NCBI RefSeq assembly: GCF_003589595.1
Contig: NW_020654810.1
Location: forward strand, 8,705,084-8,769,083
DNA from: Hyposmocoma kahamanoa
Lineage: Eukaryota > Arthropoda > Insecta > Lepidoptera > Cosmopterigidae
Length of the DNA: 64,000 bases
Reading direction: 5' to 3'
Shown here one piece after another: positions 12,883 to 22,490 of this stretch. The notes beneath the pieces were generated by a model. That model was given only the letters and a program-made list of their open reading frames with translations. It was not told where the DNA came from and searched no databases. The position numbers and the translations under genes were made by a program. The number at the start of each line of letters is the position of its first letter. Position 1 is the first letter of the stretch.

Positions 12883-13306
12883 CAAACCGGCATGGAGCTT
12901 AAATCTAGAATATCTTTTTCGCATTCAAATTTGAAGTCGGGATCAATCAATGTCTTTGATGATTATATTTAAATTTTAATGTAAGGAAATGCAAAGAACG
13001 TTAATAAAAAAACTTAACATCCTAATACAACCAAGTTTAGTTTCTCATTTTCCAATTTTATGTACTTTCTCAAATGTTCAATTAACTTAAGATTTGTTAA
13101 GCAATTACTAGAACTATGTTTATTGCTAACTCAGGAGACTACAGGTAATTGCAAACGAACACTAAGGAATAATGTATAGAAAGACTGGTTCAATGTACCT
13201 AAAGCATAAAACAGAAATTCAGAAAATAATTCATTTGTCAGTGATGCAATCTCCTACTATAGTGTAAAGGTTGAGGTACAATGAGTAACAAATTAGCAAT
13301 GGCAAG

Positions 13307-13580
13307 GTGAATTCAGCGGGCGAGGCGAGGTGGCCGCAAGGGAGCTATTACTCGCTGATTATATGCAAGCGAGCACTCTGCCAGGATATGACTGCTTCCG
13401 CCGGCCACGGGGCTGCCCTAACGGTCACAGCAATCGCCTCGCAATTTGCTCCAACTCGAATCAAACTAATAGTGCCGGGAACCGCGTTCGCGATTGCTAC
13501 AGCTAGAATTTGCAGCATGTCGCTGCCCGTGAGAGTAAACAATGCCGAGAGATTCTTGCCTGCATCAAAGGTAATCAAGT
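13307..13580. other. GC-rich island with open frames on both strands, unassigned
   Basis: A 270-bp patch with many CpG in an AT-rich region. Open on the plus strand (159 codons to 13786) and on the minus strand (76 codons with ATG). A possible donor GTAATC follows AAAG at 13569. Could be an exon of an unseen gene or a non-coding exon; I recognise no product. Confidence 0.3.
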
Positions 13581-14559
13581 CACTTTTGCGTTCTTGCAGC
13601 CTTACTTATACAGTAATTTTTGCATGTGGACTTTATGACACAACAGTTAGAACTATAATCGCACATGCAATAAATAGTAAAAGGATTTATTTTCTTACAT
13701 ACTTCAAATTCGTGGATGTTGTATGTAGAATAAAATGTTTTAAGTTTCTTTGTCAGTTCAATATGTCATCATATATCTACCGATAATAAACAAGAGCCTC
13801 GGATTTTTGTTAACCTGAATGTTCAGGGATTTTTTATAGATATTTAATCCATGCTGGATGGTACGAGCTTTTAAATATACTACTTCATTATCTCTCGTAA
13901 AAATTCCATTCAGATTTCAAAACAAAAGTACCATACACAATCATTTACAGCACGAATTTGATTTAGCTCTCGAACGTGGCAATAAACCTCAATAAACTTA
14001 AATTACCCGCTTATAGGACTCTCGGCCAGTGCTGGCAATTTGCAGCTGTATTAACGTTTTATTTAAGGGTACAGAAAAGAAAGAAATTATTATTTTACTG
14101 GACTCTAGGACTCGGCTCAATGCGAGGTGTAAATGTATTTAACGCAAACGGATTAGGTAAAATTCCTATAAAACATGACACCCATTATACGAGATACATA
14201 AATGTTTTAAAACTTGGAAATTTCATCAGCGTAAATTCTAAAATTCTAAGAAACAGCCATGAATTTCTTAAAATGTCATAAATCATTTTAACCGCAGAAA
14301 AGGGCAACCTTCTCAACTCAAAAAGGAAGATAGTAACCACTTCTAAGAAATACTCTCATCTTGTACCTGGCTAACCTTAGCCCTAGGCAGGACGGGCGAA
14401 AGACCGGTTCTTTCTAATTCGACCTTCGATTCTGATGCGAATTTATGGAATTTCAGATATATACAGAGAAGACCGAATTGAATAGAAAAGCCATTTTATT
14501 ACGTCTACCACAGCTCACATAAAGACAGTCGAGGTCGTAAATTGTTATTTCTAAAGTTT

Positions 14560-14700
14560 GAAGAGCCCGGAGGAATATCGTGGCGGGGAGGTAAGGGAGC
14601 GGGAGGAGGGACAGCGGCGCGGGCGCAGCACAGTCGTGAATCCCGCGGATGCTTGAGTTCATTACCCGCGCCCGTTCGATCGCAGACTATCCACAATGGG
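14560..14700. other. GC-rich patch, unassigned
   Basis: GGCGGGGAGGTAAGGGAGCG and similar purine/GC-rich sequence, unlike its surroundings. No clear coding signal; possible promoter or first exon. Confidence 0.25.
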
Positions 14701-14940
14701 GGCTTACTTAGACACGGTATACCACCAAGAAAATTATAATAGGATTTATTAATGTTTGCATTACAATCGAATAATTACACATTTCCATAAGTAAGTATTT
14801 AATTTACTTTCTGGATATTATAGAACTTTTGTCAAAATATTTATTACTGAGTTTGTATTTACATAGTTACTTACCTGGATATTTTCATAAAACTAAACCA
14901 ATAAAAACGTTTTCATTTCAATAGATAAATTTATATATAA

Positions 14941-14988
14941 AGCGATCCGAATAAGTAGGAGTATGCAGTCCTACTTATTCGGATCGCT
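14941..14988. repeat. Perfect 20-bp inverted repeat, 8-nt loop
   Basis: Arms AGCGATCCGAATAAGTAGGA (14941-14960) and complement (14969-14988), loop GTATGCAG, flanked on both sides by TATATA so the stem nearly extends further. Confidence 0.9.
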
Positions 14989-15394
14989 TATATAATTCGA
15001 AAACCAGTATTGTATCTCAAATATACTGATCCAAAGGTACTAGAGTCTATCTAATTGTAATAAATTCAATATAAGCTACTAGAACAAATGTAGCATTTAG
15101 ATCGAAAGAAATTGGAGCGTTATTTATAAAATCAATATGTTTCGCCAACACATTTGAACTAACAAATCGGCAGGTGTGTTATTGGGAACACAGTACTATG
15201 TAGGTATAATAAGATCCGTAACGCACATGCCTTCACGGATTATTATAATTTACTTTTTTATTAAGGATGAGCGATTGCAAAGTAAGGACACAAATTTACA
15301 AAGCAAATGTTGATGGGAATGGGAGCAAAGGTCGATTTCAACGTACATATCTCACCGAGACCGAGAATATCCTATCGCTACCGAGTCTACTAGG

Positions 15395-15687
15395 GTTTTT
15401 TTTCTATAACGCCTAGTGACGGGACGAACAAGTCGTGCGCTTGATGGTAAGCTACACGCCTGCTTATAACAGTTGCAGTGCCACTCAGAGCTTTAAATCG
15501 CAAAGATCTGAAAGGCCACTGCGCCCGACACCCTGAGACATAAGTTGACAAGTCTCATGTGCCTGCAAATTCACCAGCACCCTTCTAAACCGGAACACAG
15601 TAATGCTCACATTACCGCTTGGCGGCAGAAATAAGTAAGGTGGCAGTACCTACTTCCCTGGATGAACTCTTTCACAATGAGCTCTAC
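15395..15687 (-). repeat. Repeat family E, full-length
   Basis: Contains GACGGGACGAACAAGTCGTG and ends near TGAACTCTTTCACAATGAGC. Confidence 0.75.
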
Positions 15688-15757
15688 AGCTACTAAATGC
15701 TACTACATGGTATTTATATTAATCTAGGATTTACCTTAATGCGTTGGCCCTAAAGAG

Positions 15758-16240
15758 GGTTTGCAAATTCAAATACCTAGGATATTACTTGACAGAGGAT
15801 CTTAAAGACCAAACTGATATTGATCGGGAACGTAGGGCGTTGGCTGCCAGATGAAATATATTGACACATAGATTCGCCCGTAGTAGTGACCCAAAATAAC
15901 TTTATTTAAGGCATATTGTCAATCCTTTTACACGGGTGGTCTGTGGGTTAACTATACGCAGAAGGTACTCGGCGCCATGCGCGCTCAATATAATAATGGT
16001 TTCAGGATGCTATTGGGACTACCGCGACACTGTAGTGCATCGTCGATATTTGCTCAAGAGGGAGTAGATGACTTTTTTACTGTGATGCGAAAAAAGACAG
16101 CATCACTACTCTCTTGACGGCGTTCTAGTCCTAACGGCATCCAGAAAACATTTTGTGGCTAAGCTCGATGCGCCGATGCTTCGTCATTTCATCCAGGTTC
16201 TGGTGAGGCGATGGGGTACTCAGCGCCTCGAGCGTAATAA
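15758..16240 (+). mobile_element. RTE-type LINE fragment, reverse transcriptase C-terminus, decayed
   Basis: Reads VCKFKYLGYYLTEDLKDQTD then IDRERRALAAR and an in-frame TGA; a second frame continues with HRFARSSDPK and later GFRMLLGLPRHCSASS and DDFFTVMRKK. This order is that of the C-terminal part of RTE/BovB-like non-LTR reverse transcriptases. Stops and frameshifts; no active copy. Confidence 0.78.
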
Positions 16241-16264
16241 TGAGTTTTTATTAACAGTTTTTAT

Positions 16265-16525
16265 TGAGGTTGTCAATCTGACTATATTTTTTTTATTTGT
16301 ATGTGTGTTACGCGATAACTCGCTTTGTAAACCGATTTTGAGGATACTTTTGTTGTTGGAAAGAGGGTACCTCAGTAGTAATCCTATTTAAATTTGAAGA
16401 AAATATTCCACCTCTAAGGGTGGCAAAGTAGGGGATGTATCCAGTTTCGCACACTTTCCGGTAACCGATTTCAATAAAACTTGGCAAATAGATGTAATTC
16501 CACGAGCTTTTGAGGTCGGTTTTTT
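16265..16525 (+). repeat. MITE family G, nearly full-length
   Basis: Starts GAGGTTGTCAATCTGACT and ends TTTTGAGGTCGGTTTTTTAA, the inverse of the AACCGACTTCAAAA terminus at 43451. Shares GTTGGAAAGAGGGTACCTCA with that copy. Confidence 0.7.
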
Positions 16526-16871
16526 AATACTCTGTCCTTATGTTTTTGTGGTTTTTCTCTTTTTTTAGTTAAAGTTACGTCTATATTTACTAACAAGTGG
16601 GCCTTGGATGCGAAAAAAATTATTTATTTATTATTATGGCAAATCGTTATTTTGGTGGCCGGTAAGGACTCTTTCCACTTTGCCATGCGAATATATGTTA
16701 TCCCGTTTAACTGTTTTCTACGAATATGTCGAGTTTTCCATATTTCCACGGTTTTCTATACCTACTATTATTACACAAAAAGTACAATGACGTTGCTATA
16801 TATATATATATATTGTACGTATAATTATTGTACTTATTCTAAAAGAAATAAAAAGCTAGTCAACATACGCA

Positions 16872-17046
16872 CCCTCATGGAAGAATGGCATAAGTGAAGT
16901 TACGTCATAAATGTTTGTACATATTTAGACAATATTAGTCGACAGAGTTACAAGAGTTGGAGAGGACGTGGGTTATATTTTTCTGTATCTAATGTAGCAA
17001 TAAACATTTTTGACCTAACTTCACTTATGCCATTCTTCCATGAGGG
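16872..17046. repeat. 45-bp inverted repeat, 85-nt spacer
   Basis: Left arm 16872-16916 begins CCCTCATGGAAGAATGGCAT; the right arm 17002-17046 is its complement with about 2 mismatches. Probably the core of a small fold-back element. Confidence 0.8.
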
Positions 17047-17052
17047 GTACGT

Positions 17053-18504
17053 ATATTGAAGGTAGGTAGAATAACCAATTACATATGTTCGAGGATAAGA
17101 ACAACGTTCGTCGTAAATTCTTTTCTTCTCTGATCTTCGTATATTAGATTTCAACGACAGCAACTTCGTTAAAAAAAATATTCAGTTAATATTAATATTT
17201 TTCGCACTTATTATAACGTAAGTATGAAAAATAATTAATTAGTTAGGTAATTATAGAGACAATAATTATCGTGTAGATCTTGGGTACAAATATAATCACG
17301 CGAAACGATGACGTGGGTTGAACTTGTACTACTACAACTCTAACGCGTAGTACCTACGTACTAAGCGTTAGAAAGACAAAGTAAAGAGATGTAATTGTTA
17401 GCATCGTCTTCCTTGACATCAGATTGCAGCTTTGTTGCAATCGCAGCTCGCCTGCCCTAACATAAGAATTTGGCAATTCGTCCTTTTTGGAAAAGAATTA
17501 GATATAAGAAAGTTAATAATCAGTTAATGAATACTAATTATAATATACATATTGTAATTAATACTGAATGCATTAACACAACGTTATGCAATACCTATGC
17601 AAGTAAAGGTGTCATTTACACGATCGAAACCCGGTAGCCAGATTGAGGACACTCCCATGCGCTCAATTGTGTTTCAATTAATCAATACCAAAGACCTTCA
17701 ATGCATAGTTTTTTGTCCTATCAATTTATGGTGATAATAGCTTTTTGGCGTGGGATGTCGGGAAATCATTCGAATGTTTAGCAAGCTGTGGGTAGCGCCT
17801 ATAAGGTCAGCCTTGCACCCACACGCGCCTTTTATGTAGCAGCATAGTACTAATCAGAAAACTGTAGGGAACAAAATCGAACATAACGGCCAAGATCGTC
17901 GAAATTCGAGTTATACCCTAGTGGAACCGATATATGGTTGTAAATACCGTGGCAAATAAAACCGATTCTGCATTATTCACTCAGTCGAAGCACTGTTTGC
18001 AACATTCACCTTTGCCTAATCTGGCAAGCGGATTTTAGAACGGCACTAGTGGGCGACAAACGACAGTTGCGGAAAAATTTTTTCGAAATTATTCTGTAAT
18101 ATTAATGTCCCTGATATGATCATCCACGTAGGTCGACGCACGAGGTTAAGGCACGAATCAAAGACAATAGGATATTGCACACTTTACACATTTTTCTCGT
18201 TTTTAAAGATAATAGCAAAAAAGTTGCACGTTTTTATTTGGCAGGAGCTTTGTGAGTGATAGATAGACATAGATAGAGACAGATAGTGAGCGTTTTTCAG
18301 TTTTTCAAAATGTAGTGAGAATACCTTTAGTGACATAGACCAAATTTTAAATTTCGATCTGAGACCTGAGGTTATTAAGGTCAAAGGTCACCGTGCCGAA
18401 TGTATGTGCAAAATAGACAACACAACAGAAATGTAATATTTTGCGCGCGCAAACTAACAGCTGTGAAAAAGAAAAAATAATGAAAGACTGCTGCTTATAC
18501 TAAA

Positions 18505-18508
<4 letters not shown>
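17053..18508. other. Intergenic, no gene seen
   Basis: No supported gene or recognised repeat. Confidence 0.4.
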
Positions 18509-18550
<42 letters not shown>

Positions 18551-18560
18551 ATATCTATAT
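18509..18560. repeat. (TA)n microsatellite
   Basis: About 40 bp of pure TA then TATC units. Confidence 0.95.
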
Positions 18561-18859
18561 TACATAAATTAAGTGTTTTTTTACATTGACTGCAGTATAT
18601 TTTTTTCCATTAAAAACTAAAGGATTTACGGAACCGATGTCAACTGCTTACTTAACTATTCTTGTTAATCTCTTCATTAAACGGCTTTATGAATTATCAT
18701 ATTAGAAACAGTGCATTGAAGGTGAATTGCGCAGCAATAAGTTGTTGATTACCAACGCTGTTATACAGAACAAGTAACTATTAATAATAATGTATTTTGT
18801 GGTGACAGTGAAATATTCCAATACAATTCTAGGGTCGGCGGATTATTGCACATAACTTC

Positions 18860-19406
18860 GGGAGTACTACGTGTGTGCAAAGCCGATTACCCGAATGACG
18901 ATAGTGCGAAGAGGGTTGCACGAAAGCTTAAATGCGCGACAGTTCATTTGCGCGAATGACGATAGCACGAAGACAGATTAGGAAAGCTGGAAGGCAAGTT
19001 AATTGTTGCAAGTACGCCCATGACTGCAGGTTGTTGCAATTATTTGCAATGCAAAGCTTTCATAATAAATAATACGTTTGTTTTTGTAAAATTTTTATAT
19101 AAATTAACCAAACAAAGTAATCTTTAATTACGATCAATCAAAAAAACATTATCGAAAATTATAAAAAATCATAACGGTTTTTTGTCCGAATTGCAACAAC
19201 TGCAGACATGGAAGTACTTGCAACAAATAATTTGCCTTCCAGCTTTCGCAAATCTGTCTTCGTGCTATCGTCATTCGCGCAAATGTACCATCGCGCATTA
19301 AAACTTTCGCGCATCTGACCATTCGCGCAAATGCACTATCGCATCGCTACCGTCTTCGTACTATCATCATTCGCGTAATCGGCATTCGAACTCACGTAGT
19401 ACACCC
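18860..19406. mobile_element. Fold-back element with ~200-bp inverted arms and 9-bp target duplication
   Basis: Left end GGGAGTACTACGTG and reverse complement of right end GGGGTGTACTACGTG; arms continue with CCGATTAC, GCGAATGACGATAG, GAAGACAGATT and GAAAGCTGGAAGGCAA up to the TTGCAACAACTGCAG region near the AT-rich centre. CATAACTTC flanks both sides (18851-18859 and 19407-19415). Long arms and a 9-bp duplication suggest a Mutator-like (MULE) non-autonomous element, by inference. The unit GCGAATGACGATAG(C/T)(A/G)CGAAG recurs inside each arm. Confidence 0.82.
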
Positions 19407-19629
19407 CATAACTTCACTTATGTCAAAAAAGTGCTTAATTTTTTAATATACAATCATAAGTCAATGTATACAATTATATATTTTTGCGTTGCTTATAATG
19501 TTTGAAAGATGTGAAGAGAATGATAAATTTGAAAAAGACGCAACAAATGAATTTGAATTTATTTACTCTGTATACAGATGCATTAATGTAGTTACATAGA
19601 TGCTATATAGATGTATTATTTACACTAAC

Positions 19630-19839
19630 GGCCTTCGCTCGTGGCCGAATGGTTACCATGCTGAATTGCCAAGCAGAGGTCCCGGATTCGACTCCCGGGA
19701 CGGAAGAAATATTTGTATAGCCTACATTTATTTCTCTCGTGACTTTGGCTGTAATGTAATTTGTGGTTGTCTATGTGTATATCTATGGCACCCGCGATAC
19801 AGAGTTTCCCTAGTGCGGGGTTATGAGTGTGTATTATTA
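19630..19839 (+). repeat. SINE family A, near full-length
   Basis: GTGGCCGAATGGTTACCATG and GATTCGACTCCCGGGACGG, then the standard body and GAGTGTGTATTATTA. Confidence 0.85.
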
Positions 19840-19980
19840 AAATTTAAATGAATGATGTTGGTTTTTAACTTATTTGTATGTGCTTTAGTCCGCTGACCCT
19901 AGAATTAAGTAGTGCTCTCTAATCCTGATTGGCGAGAATTGAAATTGACCGTGTTATATTGCATTTTAGTAGCAGTAATT

Positions 19981-20424
19981 CTCCTTGTGAAAGAGTTCGC
20001 CCAGGGTAATACTGCCACGTCGTGGTGAATGTTCACTGATCCCACGGCGCCGACTCAACCGGCGAGAGGGAAACCCGGGGGGGTTTTAGTGGGGTAGGCC
20101 CTCCAGTCTGGAGGGAGAGTCCCCACATAACCCCTGAGTCTCCCTGGGCTCAGGGGTATCCATAAAGATTTCCCCCCCGACAAAAAAAAAAAAAAGGGTA
20201 ATACTGCCACCTTACCTATTTCTGCCGCCAAACAGTAATGTCAGCATTACTGTGTTCCGGTTTTGTCTTGTCATTAGGCTTCAGGTTGACAGGCGCAGTG
20301 GTAGTGCCCCTCAGATCATTGCGATTTAAAGCTTTGAGTGGCACTGTAACTGTTATGGACAGGCGTGTAGGTTACCAACAGGCGCACGACTTGTTCGTCC
20401 CGTCACTTGACGTTACAAAAAAAC
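19981..20424 (+). repeat. Repeat family E, interrupted by a nested insertion
   Basis: GTGAAAGAGTTCGCCCAGGG at the start, GCGCACGACTTGTTCGTCCC at the end. Split by the 177-bp insert at 20019-20195. Confidence 0.8.
20019..20195 (+). mobile_element. Short poly(A) retroposon nested in a family E repeat
   Basis: 177 bp from GTCGTGGTGAATGTTCACTG to a poly(A) tail, GC-rich, with an inner hairpin-like CCCTCCAGTCTGGAGGGAG. Flanked by a perfect 15-bp target duplication GGGTAATACTGCCAC (20004-20018 and 20196-20210). The poly(A) tail and long duplication show LINE-type retrotransposition; it is a SINE or a 5'-truncated LINE end. Confidence 0.88.
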
Positions 20425-20802
20425 TTACCGAATCCTCGGCCGTTTATCCTTAAAGTTCTATATGAAAATGAGTGAGAAATTGAGATTTAAATTTAACTCT
20501 ATACCCTATACCGTTTGTGATAAGAGGAAACGGTCAAAAATTCAATGTGCGTGCGACTGTACGTCAAAAGTACCAAAACTAATAATAATATTGAAATTTC
20601 GACATTGTATGTTGTACATACATAAAACAAATTATAATCGAAAGCTAAAAAATGAGAAGAAAAATTACTCATAGCTTCAAAATGAACATTGCCAAATATT
20701 AAAAATGGCGAATAAAAGTAATTGTAATAAAATCTGTCGGTTTGTTGGATTTGCTGGCTACTGTACTTTACTCTTATCCATAGACAATGTACCGATGTTA
20801 TT

Positions 20803-20810
20803 TATCGATA
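20803..20810. promoter_or_regulatory. DRE-like box (TATCGATA) upstream of TMEM11
   Basis: The palindrome TATCGATA is the binding core of the insect factor DREF, found in promoters of housekeeping genes. It lies 118 bp before the TMEM11 ATG, in the expected promoter zone. No TATA-INR pair is evident. Function is inferred from position and motif only. Confidence 0.45.
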
Positions 20811-20927
20811 AATTAAGTATATAAGAGATCCATTGCCGTTTGCCGATAAATAAAAATTGATGCAAGAAGCAACAGTGGGCATCACTCGCCAGTTCCTCTA
20901 GCTAATGATATTTTGTCTATTGTTAAG

Positions 20928-21929
20928 ATGGCGGCTGATGAAAGTGACAGGTTTGTAAATAATACAGTTTCTGATTTTATCCATTTTTTTTCGCTCTAAA
21001 CTTTAAAAATTAGTACAATACCAGTGATAAAAATAATAAAAACTATGAATAAGTCTGGCTTCAGTAGCCTCTTGATATATTTGAATAATAAAAAAAAGTT
21101 GGACTTTGTTTTCCAGCGATCTTAAGCCATCGAGTGTTGCGATCATCAGAGAAGTATACGACAGTGAAAATGCCCACATCAAATTTGAAATGGAATTGGA
21201 AAGAGCACTTGAGGCCGGCGTGAGCGTGATCGTAATAGAACCAGAGCCACTAGGCGAAGAGACAGCTCGATGGATTTATGTAGGAAACCTATTGCATGAA
21301 GTCGCAGTATACAGTGGATTATGCAGCATCGCCTCAGGTACTATTGTTTTCTACCTTTGACACTCTTTCACTCTATACTAATAGACATCACTCGCAGGAC
21401 TAGTACAACCAAATCATATGTTACTACTCTATCCTTTGTTGTTTGCAAACCAATGTTCAACAAAACAAAGTAACTGACCTCTGTAACCCTTAACCTAACT
21501 GTTTGTTCTTATCTAATTCACCAAAAGATCTATAGATATTATTTCCTCTCGCAGGGGAAATATAAAGTAATTGTAAGTTATTGTAAATGCATGTTAAAAA
21601 CAGTATAAATAATGTTTGATTAGTAAATAATGTATTTTATAATTTCAGGTTTAGCTTGGAGTTCACTGGCGTGTGCTCCGTTCGGCGTAGTCTCAGTTCT
21701 CTGTTCAGGTTGTTACACACTGTCATGGCAATGGGATCCCTGTTGTAAATACCAAGAAGAAAAAGACCGTAGACATTTAGCCACTCTGCCAGTTATGAGT
21801 GATCTCACATCAGCCTCGCCAGTCGTACTTGTCCGCAAAGACAATAGAAGAAAGATACTAATACATAACTCAGTGTCCGTTGCAGCAGCTGCCATTTGCC
21901 TGTGGAGATTATATCAAACCTTCAAATAG
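20928..21929 (+). CDS. TMEM11: TMEM11 / PMI homologue, mitochondrial inner membrane protein
   Basis: TMEM11 (PMI in Drosophila) is a mitochondrial inner-membrane protein that controls cristae shape. Three coding exons: 20928-20950, 21117-21337 and 21649-21929, joined at GT-AG sites with consistent phases, 525 nt, 174 residues (human protein is about 190). The first exon encodes only MAADESD plus two bases of the next codon. The family-specific stretch around VYDSENAHIKFEMELERAL and the motif ETARWIYVGNLLHEVAVYSG are readable in exon 2. Hydrophobic segments follow (VYSGLCSIASG into LAWSSLA, then PFGVVSVLCSGCYTLSW, and a last one near SVSVAAAAICLW), with the QWDPCCKYQ motif between them. The ATG at 20928 is the first in the exon and precedes a GT donor. 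A TATCGATA box lies about 120 bp upstream. The gene is convergent with the DHRS7B-like gene; their poly(A) signals are about 30 bp apart. Confidence 0.93.
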
Positions 21930-22291
21930 GTGTGTAATCCCTTACAAGCAAGGACTTATGCAATAATGCCTTCTTAGAATCCAGTAGATTCTCAGTTGTG
22001 AAAAGAGTTAAAAGTAGAACTAATTTTTTAGTGCTTACTAATGCATTCTTTCTGAAGTCCAATACTGTAATTAAATAATTTGTAGGAAGCAGCCACTGTA
22101 TAAATTGTTATAATTAAATATGTTATTGATAGTTTAATTAGATAGACAAGCCTGTACAAAAGATATTTTCTTTACATTGTAAGAAAGCTTTTAGTTAATC
22201 AAGTGTGATAGTAATTTGTTGAAAGATTCTGTTACACAACTGGTGACAGGGAACATTAAAGTATAAAAAACACTTGTCTCTGTTATCACGC

Positions 22292-22297
22292 AATAAA
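22292..22297 (+). terminator. Poly(A) signal AATAAA, TMEM11
   Basis: AATAAA about 360 bp after the TMEM11 stop, the first canonical signal on the plus strand after the coding region. Confidence 0.5.
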
Positions 22298-22323
22298 TGA
22301 AATATAACATGAATTAAGTTTGA

Positions 22324-22329
22324 TTTATT
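22324..22329 (-). terminator. Poly(A) signal AATAAA (minus strand), DHRS7B-like gene
   Basis: TTTATT on the plus strand reads AATAAA on the minus strand, about 165 bp beyond the stop codon of the DHRS7B-like gene. It is almost abutting the TMEM11 signal, so the two transcripts probably end in a shared short region. Confidence 0.45.
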
Positions 22330-22490
22330 ATATCCCCTTAACACACCATCTAGAAACAAATTGCCAATATTTATAGCACTGGCAATTCATTTATATTTTT
22401 GTTACTTTACGAAAATATAAAGAAACAACAAATGAACAAAAAGTAACATATTCATAAAATAAGCTGTATGAAAAATAAACTACAGATGCT

